Assembly (NCBI RefSeq): GCF_014076845.1
Contig: NZ_JACGUT010000079.1
Span: 1-64,000 of the forward strand
Reading direction: 5' to 3'
DNA: 64,000 nt
Source: Colwellia sp. MB3u-41
GTDB lineage: Bacteria > Pseudomonadota > Gammaproteobacteria > Enterobacterales > Alteromonadaceae
Made by a program: the position numbers and the translations under genes. Positions 47,745 through 56,930 of this stretch are shown piece after piece. Every line of letters starts with the position of its first letter. Positions within the stretch are counted from its first letter, which is position 1. The notes under the pieces are model-generated. The model saw only the letters and a list, made by a program, of their open reading frames with translations. It ran no database searches and was not told the DNA's origin.

Positions 47745-49460
47745 TTATTGATCATTGCTTGAATCATTAGACTTACCTTTTTCACTTTGAGAAAAATCAT
47801 TCTCTTCAGGGAACCAGTGCTTTAACAGCGAACGTGCATCTTGTAGTTGGTTTTTCCAAGTATCTTGGCCAACAACAATAGGTTTGAGCATAATAACCAG
47901 TTCTTTTTTCTGAGTGGTTTCGCTTTTACTTTTAAATAACTCACCCATAAATGGAATATCACCTAAGAAAGGTGTTTTAGATTCTAACTCAACTTTTCGT
48001 GTTTCGATTAAACCACCAATAACAACTATTTCACCTGATTTAGCGCGAATAATAGTATCTGACTCTCGTACGCTACTTTTTGCAAGTGGTAAAATGATTT
48101 CTTCATTACCCAATTTAATTACTTTGGTTTGTTCGTCCGTTGAAGTAACAGAAGGATGAACATGAAGAATAACCTCACCATTACCATCAATTTGTGGCGT
48201 AACATCTAAAGCTATCCCTGAGAAAAAGGGCGTTAAGTTAATCTCTGGTGTCGTTGTTGTAGAAGTACCGGTTGTCGTTGTACTTGAAACCTCGGTAACA
48301 TAATACTCATCGCCACCAACCTTAATGACTGCTTTTTGGTTGTTAGTTGCGGTAATTCTTGGACTTGACAGTACTTGCACATTGCCTTGTGTTGACAATA
48401 AATCAATAACACCTGAAAAATCTTTATTACTAATAGACAGACTACTTGTACCGCCAATAGCATTGGAAATAAAGTTACCCGCAATAGCACCCGTCGTTGA
48501 AAAAGCTAAATCAGTACTGCCAATACTTCCTAAGACTTGGTCCCACTTAATACCTTGCTGGTAATCATCATTAAGCGTAACTTCCATTATTTTAGCTTCA
48601 ATAATAACTTGACGACGTAAATGGGTTTGCGTTTCATTAATGAAATCTTTAATGACTTTTATTTCTTCAGGTAAAGCGCGTACAGTGACTAAACCTGCTT
48701 GTGGAGAAACAAATACGGAACGCCCTTCCTCAGTACCAACAAGTACGGTTAAGTTTTCCTGTAGTTCAGTCCAAAAATCAGATTTAGTCTCGGTATAAAT
48801 ATTGATACCGCTACTTCCTTGCTGAGTGTTTTGACTATTACCATTTGAACTACCTGAGTTATTAGAATTGCTGGTTGAATTATTATTGCTATTGTTTTGA
48901 TCGTTTTCTGACACACCACCAGAGTTAATACTGGTGCTCGACATACCTGAGCGCTTGACGAACAAGTAGTTGAGGGGGATCGTTTCTGTGCGAATACCCG
49001 CTGGATAAACTTGTATAACTTTGCCATTGCGACGAATTTCATAGCCGTAAACTTCTTCGACCACATCAAGTACTTCGTTAAGCGTATTATTTTTCAAATT
49101 TAGGGTAATAGTTCCTGTTACATCAGGATGAACAGCAACGCTGTAAGATGACTCATCAACTAAGGCCGCAAAAAACTCTTGAGCGCTAACATCGCTTGCT
49201 GCAATTTCTAAACGTTTCTCTGCTAATAAACCCTCTCGCGCTTGGCTTATATTACGCTGCATTAATTCTTGCTGAATAGCATTAGGGACTTGTGTTAACG
49301 CCTTCGGTGCAGGTTTGCTAGATTCTTCAATGGCTTTGTCTAGCGCATCAATCATTTCTGTCGGTTTATTAGGTGCCGTTTGACAACCCAGTAACGCTAA
49401 AATTAATGTGAAAGAATAAATCTTTCTTTGGGTATTTTTCATTTGATCATATCTTTTCAT
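47745..49460 (-). CDS. mshL: MSHA secretin MshL
   Basis: A 571-residue outer-membrane secretin. The lipobox LALLGC is at about residues 21-26. A STN/N0-like domain (about 80-160), a Ser/Asn/Gly-rich insert (about 185-225) and N-domains follow. The C-terminal secretin barrel (about 280-540) contains VLSSPRITATNNQKAVIKVG and VVIGGLIETRK. It forms the pore through which the pilus leaves. The start overlaps mshK by 4 bases. Confidence 0.94.
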   Translation of the reverse strand: MKRYDQMKNTQRKIYSFTLILALLGCQTAPNKPTEMIDALDKAIEESSKPAPKALTQVPNAIQQELMQRNISQAREGLLAEKRLEIAASDVSAQEFFAALVDESSYSVAVHPDVTGTITLNLKNNTLNEVLDVVEEVYGYEIRRNGKVIQVYPAGIRTETIPLNYLFVKRSGMSSTSINSGGVSENDQNNSNNNSTSNSNNSGSSNGNSQNTQQGSSGINIYTETKSDFWTELQENLTVLVGTEEGRSVFVSPQAGLVTVRALPEEIKVIKDFINETQTHLRRQVIIEAKIMEVTLNDDYQQGIKWDQVLGSIGSTDLAFSTTGAIAGNFISNAIGGTSSLSISNKDFSGVIDLLSTQGNVQVLSSPRITATNNQKAVIKVGGDEYYVTEVSSTTTTGTSTTTTPEINLTPFFSGIALDVTPQIDGNGEVILHVHPSVTSTDEQTKVIKLGNEEIILPLAKSSVRESDTIIRAKSGEIVVIGGLIETRKVELESKTPFLGDIPFMGELFKSKSETTQKKELVIMLKPIVVGQDTWKNQLQDARSLLKHWFPEENDFSQSEKGKSNDSSNDQ

Positions 49461-49798
49461 TTTGATTTAACCACGACACTAGAAAAAACACTAAGCTTTA
49501 AGCGTTTTTCTGCTGAACGTAAGACTACGCTGGTGTTATTCACCGCTACTAATTCATATTGGTGAATAAAGTCACCGACTTTTAACACTTGGCCGTTAAT
49601 AACCACCGTATGTACTTCGAAACCATGAATAATACTTTCTAATATTAATTCGGCTTTTTTTGCTGCTTCTGCTGAGGTCTTCGATGAAAACCCCGAACCC
49701 GAGAGCGGTTTTGTGGGGTCAATGTCTTGAGCATCGCCCTCAAAGGGGATAAGCAAAAGGACAAAAAACAGCGGACCAAAAGTTAAGTTTTTAAACAC
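49457..49798 (-). CDS. mshK: MSHA biogenesis protein MshK
   Basis: A 113-residue PilP/GspC-like periplasmic protein. It has an N-terminal signal or anchor (to about residue 23) and the DPTKPL motif typical of MshK. An ESIIHGFEVHTVVINGQVLKVGD HR-type domain begins near residue 53. Translation starts at GTG with GGAG seven bases upstream, overlapping the mshJ stop. Confidence 0.86.
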   Translation of the reverse strand: MFKNLTFGPLFFVLLLIPFEGDAQDIDPTKPLSGSGFSSKTSAEAAKKAELILESIIHGFEVHTVVINGQVLKVGDFIHQYELVAVNNTSVVLRSAEKRLKLSVFSSVVVKSK

Positions 49799-50483
49799 CG
49801 ATAAACTCCTGTTTAGTACTTAAGCTATACATTTCTATTTCTAATTCACTGATTGGATATTCTTTAAGTTGGTAATTAAACTCTTGCCAGAAAAACTTCC
49901 ACGATAATGCCTCAAGCTGGGTTAGATAATCACGTAATTGGAAGTAGCTACCACTTAATTTAATTTTTATTGCATGACGATAGAGTACCAACTCTTGCTG
50001 ATTAGTCTCATATTGAGTAACGTTATTACCACCAGCTTTAACAACTTTAGTTGAACTATTTATAGGTTGCGCCGCAATCACTTGAAATGATTGCAAAGAA
50101 ACACCTTTTTGTGTGTGCAGTAACTTAATTAACGCATAACGCATTTGAACCGGATCAATTAAGTCTGAAGTCAATTTTAATAGATTTACATCAACATTTC
50201 TTACTCTTTCTTTGTATTGCAAAATTTGTCTGTTGAGTGCTAAATTAGGGTCTTGCAACAGGCCTTCTTCCATTAAGTCGATAGACGTTTTAGCCGTACG
50301 ATTACTGCTACTAAGTTGCACAATTTGCTGTTCAAACGTCGCCATTTTCACGCCATTATCATCAATAAAAAAACTATAAATAATAAAAATTATTGCAATG
50401 AGTCCGGTCAGTAACACCATATATTGTTCACGAGGTGTAATGGAGACATATTTTTCACAATACCCTTGCCATTGTTTACTCAT
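49791..50483 (-). CDS. mshJ: MSHA biogenesis protein MshJ (PilO-like)
   Basis: About 230 residues. A membrane helix (about residues 22-41) is followed by a coiled coil and a ferredoxin-like PilO domain. I chose ATG 50483 because GGGGG lies a few bases upstream and it overlaps mshI2 by only 8 bases; the frame is open to 50519. With MshI, MshI2 and MshK it forms the alignment subcomplex. Confidence 0.87.
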   Translation of the reverse strand: MSKQWQGYCEKYVSITPREQYMVLLTGLIAIIFIIYSFFIDDNGVKMATFEQQIVQLSSSNRTAKTSIDLMEEGLLQDPNLALNRQILQYKERVRNVDVNLLKLTSDLIDPVQMRYALIKLLHTQKGVSLQSFQVIAAQPINSSTKVVKAGGNNVTQYETNQQELVLYRHAIKIKLSGSYFQLRDYLTQLEALSWKFFWQEFNYQLKEYPISELEIEMYSLSTKQEFIGV

Positions 50484-51081
50484 TAGCGCCCCCGGCATTT
50501 GGTTTAGAGCTAACGACAAACTCAGTAAGTTTTTGTTCGTTTTCGTTTAAAGAAAAATTGATAAATGATTTACCTGATAAAAATTTTGACCTTTCAAATT
50601 TAGCTAACCAGGCGGGTACCGCTTCAGGTGTTCGCGCTAAACCAGAGAAAGTTAAGTCTTTATAGGTAATATTAACATGCTGTAAACTAATATCTTTGTG
50701 ATGCATTAAAGACAATTCAGTCATTGATGATGCAAAGCCTGCAACTGATGTATGGGTTGGATCCGTTAGCTCACCCAGTAATACATTTTTGTTTTTCAAT
50801 AAATGTTTCAGTATCGCAAGCTCTTCAATCACTTTAGCGTCAGCCCGATTAGCGGTTAACTGATTTTCAAGTTGAACAAGTAAATTATCTTGATTCGCTT
50901 TTATCTCAGTGAGTGTTAGGCGCTCAGCGCTTAATTTTTTCACCTGATAATGATTAAAGAAAGCCCAAAACAACATGAAGATAAAGACCAAAGACCAAAG
51001 CATAACGACACGGGGTAATGTCACTAACGCTTTTTTAGGCAGTAAGCCTGTTTGCAGTAAATTAATTGAATTTTTTGCCAT
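50476..51081 (-). CDS. mshI2: MSHA biogenesis protein MshI2 (PilN-like)
   Basis: A 201-residue PilN-like protein. The N-terminal NSINLLQTGLLPKK is the conserved tail that binds the PilM-like partner. Next come a membrane helix (about residues 23-43), a coiled coil (about 48-85) and a small periplasmic domain. Its start overlaps the mshI stop by one base. Confidence 0.88.
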   Translation of the reverse strand: MAKNSINLLQTGLLPKKALVTLPRVVMLWSLVFIFMLFWAFFNHYQVKKLSAERLTLTEIKANQDNLLVQLENQLTANRADAKVIEELAILKHLLKNKNVLLGELTDPTHTSVAGFASSMTELSLMHHKDISLQHVNITYKDLTFSGLARTPEAVPAWLAKFERSKFLSGKSFINFSLNENEQKLTEFVVSSKPNAGGANE

Positions 51082-51986
51082 TAGCTGATTGGCTCCATAT
51101 GATTCAATTGCGTAGCTCCTAGGGTTGCAGCAAATTCTCGGGCATGATGAAACCCCTCAGGCATCGTGAGTAAATTTACAGCTACATTGGTGTTTTCAGA
51201 AAGTTTACGCGCTAATACAGCCTCATTAGCTATAGGTACAATAACTTCAATAGAACGTATTGGTGCTTGCTTTAGTTGGCGTTCAAAATAATCGGTTGAG
51301 CGTTGAATTTCTAGGTTTAAATTATCAACAATACCCAATGATAACTCTTCTTCTGTTTTGTTGGCAATTTGAGCAAAACCACGTAAACGACGTGAGAAAA
51401 ACACTTTCCCTTGTTTAATAATCAACAGAATTATTTCTTCATTGGGTTGCTGGCAAACCATTAAGCACGCATCGTCTTGTACGGCGAGTAAACTGGCAAA
51501 AGCAAATTCCTCAGTGGTAATCGACTTTAAGATTAAACCATCATGATTAAGCGGTTCAATCAAGGTTAAGATTTCTTTTTTAGAAGCACAAACTACATTT
51601 ATTTTTTCATTTCCACCGGAAAGCGTTGGACCATTAAAATAATCAAGTATCATATCTTCTGGAGAATAATTAACAAGGTCTTTTATTTGCCATTTTAGTG
51701 CGTCATTTAATTCACTTTCAGGAATATTAGGTTTATCAACTTGCACGATTTGTGTTTGCGATGAAGCGAGCACTAGATGACATTGTCCATGCAACTGATA
51801 CTTTTCTTGTTGAATTTTTATCTGTTGAGGGTGTTCTGCCAATGGAGAATTAATTTGCTGAAACTGAGGTTCACCTTGCTCGGGACGAGAGAAAAAGGCA
51901 AAAGATTGCTGGCGTAAGCTTACACCTAACAAGTTTGTAGACTCAATTTTTGAGAAAATATTATTTATTTTTGTAATAAGTGACAT
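51081..51986 (-). CDS. mshI: MSHA biogenesis protein MshI (PilM-like)
   Basis: A 301-residue cytoplasmic actin-like protein. Residues about 80-130 (IPESELNDALKWQIKDLVNYSPEDMILDYF as a landmark) are the PilM/FtsA-type signature, but the N-terminal phosphate loop is degenerate, as is usual for MshI. First gene of the MSHA run; the promoter should lie in 51987-52100, which is shared with the divergent PLP-enzyme gene. Confidence 0.88.
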   Translation of the reverse strand: MSLITKINNIFSKIESTNLLGVSLRQQSFAFFSRPEQGEPQFQQINSPLAEHPQQIKIQQEKYQLHGQCHLVLASSQTQIVQVDKPNIPESELNDALKWQIKDLVNYSPEDMILDYFNGPTLSGGNEKINVVCASKKEILTLIEPLNHDGLILKSITTEEFAFASLLAVQDDACLMVCQQPNEEIILLIIKQGKVFFSRRLRGFAQIANKTEEELSLGIVDNLNLEIQRSTDYFERQLKQAPIRSIEVIVPIANEAVLARKLSENTNVAVNLLTMPEGFHHAREFAATLGATQLNHMEPIS

Positions 51987-52100
51987 TTATCAATATTATT
52001 ATTTATAGTCAAATCTCTAAAATCATTATCCCCTATTCCATTCAAGGCGCAAGTTTTTTATCGAATAGTTACATTTAAGTAAAGAATAACATTACCTTTT

Positions 52101-53033
52101 ATGAAAATAGAATCAAAATTACAGGCAATTTCACACCCCTTATTTGAAAGGCATAAGATCGCTGTTTCAATAAAACGCGACGACGCTATACACCCTGTTA
52201 TCTCTGGTAATAAATGGCGAAAGTTAAAATTTAATTTACATTATGCTAAGTCACATCACTATGCTGGTGTGCTTAGTTTTGGTGGTAGTTTTTCTAATCA
52301 TATCCATGCTCTGGCATTCTCCTGCCAACAACAAGGGCTAAAGTGTATTGGTATTATTCGCGGTGAAAAGGAATACGCGAGTAACTTCACCTTATCAATG
52401 GCACAGCAATGGGGGATGGAACTACACTTTGTTGATAGAAAAACTTATCGATTACGTGAAAATAAAGATTACTTAGCTGAATTACAACAAGCATACCCTG
52501 ACTACCTCATAGTACCTGAGGGTGGGAGTAATGAATTAGCGTTAACTGGCGTTGGTGAAATAATAACTGAATTAAACCAACAAGGTGAATTTGATACTTT
52601 ACTGACACCGGTAGGCAGTGGCGGCACATTAGCGGGGCTCATACAAGCAGACAATAATCAGCATAACCTTTTAGGTATTTCGGTACTAAAACAAGACGGT
52701 TATTTAAACGAACAAGTAAATGAATTACTCGTAGATTCATCAAATTATAGTAACTGGAAAATAATGTCTCAATTTCACTGTGGCGGCTATGCTAAATTTA
52801 GTGAAGAAGATATCAAAAAAATACAAAATTTTAACCAACAAACTGGCTTTACTTTTGAACCGGTATATTCAGGTAAAATGATTTTGGCGCTAATGAACTT
52901 AATTGAACAGCATTACTTTCCTCAAGGACATCGTATCGTTTTGCTACATACAGGAGGATTACAAGGCATTGGTGGGTTGATAGAACGAGGCTTACTTGAT
53001 GCTGAGCATTGGTTAATTCCAACTTTTAAATAA
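52101..53033 (+). CDS. PLP-dependent ACC deaminase / D-cysteine desulfhydrase family enzyme
   Basis: A 310-residue fold-type II PLP enzyme. The PLP lysine is in SGNKWRKLKFN (about residues 35-45), followed by GGSFSNHIHALA (about 60-71). The phosphate-binding GSGGTLAGL loop (about 173-181) is present. D-cysteine desulfhydrase and ACC deaminase are close relatives. Most gammaproteobacterial members act as D-cysteine desulfhydrases, which is my preferred guess. Single gene, divergent from mshI, with a shared terminator hairpin downstream. Confidence 0.85.
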   Translation: MKIESKLQAISHPLFERHKIAVSIKRDDAIHPVISGNKWRKLKFNLHYAKSHHYAGVLSFGGSFSNHIHALAFSCQQQGLKCIGIIRGEKEYASNFTLSMAQQWGMELHFVDRKTYRLRENKDYLAELQQAYPDYLIVPEGGSNELALTGVGEIITELNQQGEFDTLLTPVGSGGTLAGLIQADNNQHNLLGISVLKQDGYLNEQVNELLVDSSNYSNWKIMSQFHCGGYAKFSEEDIKKIQNFNQQTGFTFEPVYSGKMILALMNLIEQHYFPQGHRIVLLHTGGLQGIGGLIERGLLDAEHWLIPTFK

Positions 53034-53093
53034 TATTTGGCTCACACCATTGGCTTTTATAATGATGCATTTCAGATTATTCTTTTTTAGATA

Positions 53094-53136
53094 AAAAAAT
53101 ACCGCTATTCTTAAAAAGAAATAGCGGTATTTTATC
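53094..53136. terminator. Bidirectional terminator between the PLP-enzyme gene and rplI
   Basis: ATACCGCTATTctt and agAAATAGCGGTAT form a long stem (about 53099-53131), with an A run on the left and TTTTAT on the right. It serves both convergent units. Confidence 0.9.
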
Positions 53137-53157
53137 AGTTTAACTTAGCGAACTAAA

Positions 53158-53610
53158 TTAAGCTTCAGCGATAACGATAACTTTGATGCTAGTGTCAACA
53201 TCATTGTGTAAGTGAATAGCGATATCGAATTCACCCGTTTCACGGATTGTGCCTAAAGGCATGCGTACTTGAGCTTTCGCTACTTCAACGCCTGCTTCAG
53301 TAATTGCATCAGCAATATCTTTAGTACCAATAGAACCGAATAATTTACCTTCGTCACCCGCAGATGATGCGATAGTGATTTCAGCCAATTCAACGATTTT
53401 AGCAGCTTTAGCTTCAGCAGCTTTTAAAGTTGCCGCTAATGAAGATTCAATTTCAGCACGACGTGCTTCAAAATGTTCAACGTTAGCTTCAGATGCAAAT
53501 ACTGCTTTACCTTGAGGTAATAAGAAGTTACGTGCATAACCAGATTTAACTGATACCTTGTCACCAAGGCCGCCTAATTTGGCGATTTTATCAAGAAGTA
53601 TTACTTCCAT
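53158..53610 (-). CDS. rplI: 50S ribosomal protein bL9
   Basis: A 150-residue L9 (149 in E. coli). The N-terminal [19 protein letters not shown] binds 23S rRNA, a long connecting helix follows (about residues 41-75), then the C-terminal domain. The ATG at 53610 has AGGGG eight bases upstream; the frame includes a TTG two codons earlier that I reject. Last gene of the rpsF operon. Confidence 0.97.
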   Translation of the reverse strand: MEVILLDKIAKLGGLGDKVSVKSGYARNFLLPQGKAVFASEANVEHFEARRAEIESSLAATLKAAEAKAAKIVELAEITIASSAGDEGKLFGSIGTKDIADAITEAGVEVAKAQVRMPLGTIRETGEFDIAIHLHNDVDTSIKVIVIAEA

Positions 53611-53630
53611 TTTCAAAACCCCTTTTTAGG

Positions 53631-53858
53631 TTACTTATGTAAATCAGTATATGGTAATAACGCTAAGTAACGAGCACGCTTGATCGCACGACCAAGTTGA
53701 CGTTGATATTTAGCAGCTGTACCAGTAATACGGCTAGGAACGATTTTACCACTTTCAGTGATATAGTTTTTCAGTGTAGCAATATCTTTATAATCGATAG
53801 AGGTAGCACCTTCCGCGGTGAAGCGGCAGAACTTACGACGTCTAAAAAAACGAGACAT
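53631..53858 (-). CDS. rpsR: 30S ribosomal protein bS18
   Basis: 75 residues, the standard length. The sequence [12 protein letters not shown] and the C-terminal [16 protein letters not shown] are typical of S18, which binds the platform of the 30S subunit with S6. Lies between priB and rplI as in other gammaproteobacteria. Confidence 0.97.
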   Translation of the reverse strand: MSRFFRRRKFCRFTAEGATSIDYKDIATLKNYITESGKIVPSRITGTAAKYQRQLGRAIKRARYLALLPYTDLHK

Positions 53859-53916
53859 GGATTTCTCCTAATATGGTGTATTTATTTGGCTGACTTAACA
53901 AACCAATAAAAACACC

Positions 53917-54237
53917 TTAATTAATCATTTCAATATGTTGAGCATGTAAGACAAGAAGAGGGTTACCATTTCTTGATTCATGACGGTTAATAAAACCAGT
54001 CACTTTAAGCTTACTGCCCGCAATTAAATCACGAGTTAAGTTTTGTGACAGTTCACCTGTTGCTACAACCTGTATCCGGACAAATGCTTGTCGATTCATG
54101 CCAGCTTCATTTTGTATGGACTTGTGGTCCATTGAAAACTGACAATGCTGAATACCTGCTGGGCTTGTTGATTTTTTCGGTGGTTTTACCACTTCACCAA
54201 CCAACACAAGGCAATTCTCATAAAGAGAGTTTGTCAC
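53917..54237 (-). CDS. priB: Primosomal replication protein PriB
   Basis: A 106-residue OB-fold single-strand DNA-binding protein that helps PriA and DnaT restart stalled forks. The NCLVLVGEVVKPPKKSTSPAGI start and the C-terminal VTGFINRHESRNGNPLLVLHA fit PriB (both as landmarks). It starts 7 bases after rpsF stops. Confidence 0.93.
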   Translation of the reverse strand: MTNSLYENCLVLVGEVVKPPKKSTSPAGIQHCQFSMDHKSIQNEAGMNRQAFVRIQVVATGELSQNLTRDLIAGSKLKVTGFINRHESRNGNPLLVLHAQHIEMIN

Positions 54238-54244
54238 GAGTTAC

Positions 54245-54664
54245 TTATTCGCTCGCAGCTTCTTCTGTAGTTTCAGTAGCAACTGGTGCTTCTGTAACAG
54301 CTGGAGCTTCTTGCTTAACTTCGCGGCGATCGTCGCGACGTTCTTCTTTAGCAGCTGCCATTGCTGACGCTTCAGTTACTGCAGTTTTAGTGCGCATGAT
54401 CATGTTACGGATAACAACATCATTGTAACGGAAAGCTGTTTCAAGCTCATCAATAACTGTTTGTGGCGCTTCAATGTTTAATAAAACATAGTGTGCTTTG
54501 TGCAATTTATTGATTGGGTATGCTAATTGGCGACGGCCCCAGTCTTCAAGACGGTGGACTTTGCCTTCAGCAGCATTGATCAAGTCAGTATAACGCTGGA
54601 TCATGCCAGGTACTTGTTCACTCTGATCAGGGTGAACCATAAATACGATTTCGTAATGACGCAT
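54245..54664 (-). CDS. rpsF: 30S ribosomal protein bS6
   Basis: A 139-residue S6. The core (about residues 1-95, [18 protein letters not shown] and [13 protein letters not shown]) is standard. The acidic Ala/Glu/Thr tail (about 105-139) is long and ends EEAASE; E. coli S6 has glutamates added to its tail by RimK. AAGGAG lies about six bases before the ATG. First gene of rpsF-priB-rpsR-rplI. The leader (54665-54780) may carry the S6:S18 autoregulatory fold, but I could not draw it with confidence. Confidence 0.97.
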   Translation of the reverse strand: MRHYEIVFMVHPDQSEQVPGMIQRYTDLINAAEGKVHRLEDWGRRQLAYPINKLHKAHYVLLNIEAPQTVIDELETAFRYNDVVIRNMIMRTKTAVTEASAMAAAKEERRDDRREVKQEAPAVTEAPVATETTEEAASE

Positions 54665-54862
54665 TACGAGCTCCTTACGGTTGTAGCCTCATTAGCTGGC
54701 TCAGCCAAACACCAGAAAGAGGCAAGGAACAAAAGTTCGGGCTGAATTAAGGTCGCGAAGTGTAGTAAAAACAAGCAACGAAAGCAAGATAAATATAAGT
54801 ATATAGAGTAATAAAGAAATAGTGCCCGTGAGGTTGAGTCAAACTGATGTTAATCGATATAA

Positions 54863-55945
54863 TTAAGACTTAGTTTTTATACTATCGAGGAAACAAGTTT
54901 GATGTAGAAATTCTGCACATTACATCGCCACTTCGGTGAATAGATAACCATTCACATAACCCTCAAGTTAAACCTGGTCGATAGCCACTACGCCTATTTT
55001 TTTCATGTCACTCATAAATTCATTACATATACTTAAAATACAACTCGAGGTTCAGGCATAACTTCAGTGAAAAGCACCCGACTTTGCTGCATATTCTGAG
55101 GGAGAGGTCATGACTTGAAAGAAAAGATGCGGCAGTAAAAGAAAGCGTAAATTCTTGTTCGGCAGCTATATTAACTAACTCGGCAAACCGTTCATACTTA
55201 CCAACAAAAGCGGTTGCTTCTACATTTTTATCTTTTAGTACGCTAACATAAGCACAATATCTTTAATATTACGTCGATAACAGGTAATAACAACCGGTTC
55301 AGTACCATATTTTTTTCATAATATTGATATAGCCTTTTTCAACCGTAACACCTAAGGCATCAGCCTGTATCAACAAACCTATTTTAGTAATCTTTTCTTC
55401 TTTAACTAGATACTGAATTTGCGCATCAACTTATTAATAATAACTGGCTCTTAAATGAGATATATTTTCTGTAACGAGTTCACGTAAAAATTAGCGCCTG
55501 TAAATGGCATGAGAAAAGGCAAGCGTTTATTTTCAATAAAAGGCGAAACTACGGCAGTTGTTGGTGTTTACTACATAGTTTAAAAGCGCAAAAATACTAT
55601 CGTCATTTAAAAAAACGGAATATTCTTGAGAGTTTTGAAAGGTTCGTAACCATCATCAAGACTTTTCAAATAGACTGGACGACCCTCAGTCCACCTGCAT
55701 TGTTAGTTTTATCAAAATAAACGTAGGCACCTTGGGTAAACGTGTGCCTAGTTCACCCGCAAAGCCAGACAATGCACTTGAGCTGGCAAAAATGAGCGGG
55801 GGGTACCACCTTATTCCCTGCAATACGGTAAAAAGGTTAAGCAACTAATGGTGAGGCTAAAAAATCATAAATAAATAAGCCACAAGTAACATAACTCCGC
55901 TAAACATTTTTTTAGTGAGCTTTTTTACAGGTAAACAACTCACTG
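54863..55945 (-). pseudogene. Decayed periplasmic ligand-binding protein gene (Peripla_BP_6, ABC-transporter type)
   Basis: No long frame survives, but the minus strand spells a branched-chain amino-acid-type binding protein when frames are switched. A signal-like MFSGVMLLVAYLFMIF is near 55857-55904. SALSGFAGELGTRLPK and AYVYFDKTNNAGG lie in about 55700-55800. The 55320-55430 stretch reads VDAQIQYLVKEEKITKIG. The 55126-55241 stretch reads VEATAFVGKYERFAEL. The 54927-54964 stretch reads EGYVNGYLFTEVA, the family's late signature. The reconstructed frame ends at TAA 54863-54865. Several frameshifts and at least one in-frame stop mean it is inactive, yet the decay is recent enough to read through. 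No intact transporter genes lie nearby. Confidence 0.82.
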
Positions 55946-56082
55946 TCTTGTTTTCTGTTTCATTACCTGATGCAGTCATACTGAAATGTACCTTGATTAT
56001 ATTACACTTTTCATCATAGTATATTTTGTACGACCGCAGCATTTTTTGTACATTAATACAGTTTAAAAAACGCCCTACAACA

Positions 56083-56838
56083 TTATGAACGGCGTTGACG
56101 TACTATCTCAAACAAACAGATACCTGATGCTACCGATACATTTAAGCTTGAAATACTACCAGCCATAGGTAACTTGACCAACTGATCGCAAGTTTCACGC
56201 GTTAAACGGCGCATGCCTTTGCCTTCAGCGCCCATGACCAAGGCCATAGGACCACTTAATTTTTCATCATATAAACAATGTTCTGTTTCACCAGCAGTAC
56301 CAATTATCCAAACACCATTATCTTGAAGCTGCTTCATTGTTCGCACTAAATTAGTGACTTGTACCAGAGGCACGGTTTCAGCTGCGCCAACAGCGACTTT
56401 ACGTACGGTTGCTGTTAAGCGTGCGGCATTATCTTTTGGAACAATAATAGCCTGAACACCTGCAGCGTCAGCATTTCTTAAACATGCACCAAGGTTATGA
56501 GGATCGGTTACCCCATCTAAAATAAGCAGGAATGGCGCTTCATTTTTTTCTTTAGCTTGTGCAAGAATTCCCTCTATATCGTTTTCAGTATATGTTCTTC
56601 CTTGAGTAATTCGCGCTAATACTCCTTGATGTTGTTCGCCTTCACTTTTTTCATCAAGCACTTTACGACTAACCAACTGCATTGAAATGCCATACTTTTT
56701 TGACAAGTTGATGATGGTCATTAATCGCTCATCTTCACGCCCTTTCAGTAAAAAAAGCTCTATAAAGCGTTCTGGAGCACGTTTAATTAATTCATTAACT
56801 GCATGAATGCCAAATACTAATTCGTCTTGCTTCGCCAT
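56083..56838 (-). CDS. rlmB: 23S rRNA (guanosine-2'-O-)-methyltransferase RlmB
   Basis: A 251-residue SPOUT-class enzyme that methylates the 2'-O of G2251 in 23S rRNA. The N-terminal substrate-binding domain ([13 protein letters not shown]) is followed by the SPOUT fold. Motif 1 is [21 protein letters not shown] (landmark near residue 108). Motif 2 is [13 protein letters not shown] and motif 3 is [19 protein letters not shown]. Usual length. It follows rnr by about 90 bases, the standard gammaproteobacterial order. Confidence 0.96.
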   Translation of the reverse strand: MAKQDELVFGIHAVNELIKRAPERFIELFLLKGREDERLMTIINLSKKYGISMQLVSRKVLDEKSEGEQHQGVLARITQGRTYTENDIEGILAQAKEKNEAPFLLILDGVTDPHNLGACLRNADAAGVQAIIVPKDNAARLTATVRKVAVGAAETVPLVQVTNLVRTMKQLQDNGVWIIGTAGETEHCLYDEKLSGPMALVMGAEGKGMRRLTRETCDQLVKLPMAGSISSLNVSVASGICLFEIVRQRRS

Positions 56839-56930
56839 GGTTTTCTCTTTTCGATGTCTTCTTTAACTTGCTTACATTAAGCTTTACGTCTTTCAGGTCG
56901 ACCTACATCATCACTGACAATATCGACCTG

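Noticed and set aside
54665-54780. S6:S18 autoregulatory RNA in the rpsF leader
   Set aside because: A leader of this type is known in this operon, but I could not draw the conserved stem and bulge with confidence from the sequence.
55857-56042. A 61-codon frame on the minus strand as a separate small membrane protein
   Set aside because: Its hydrophobic end is the signal-peptide part of the decayed binding-protein gene, and the following DNA continues that gene in other frames.
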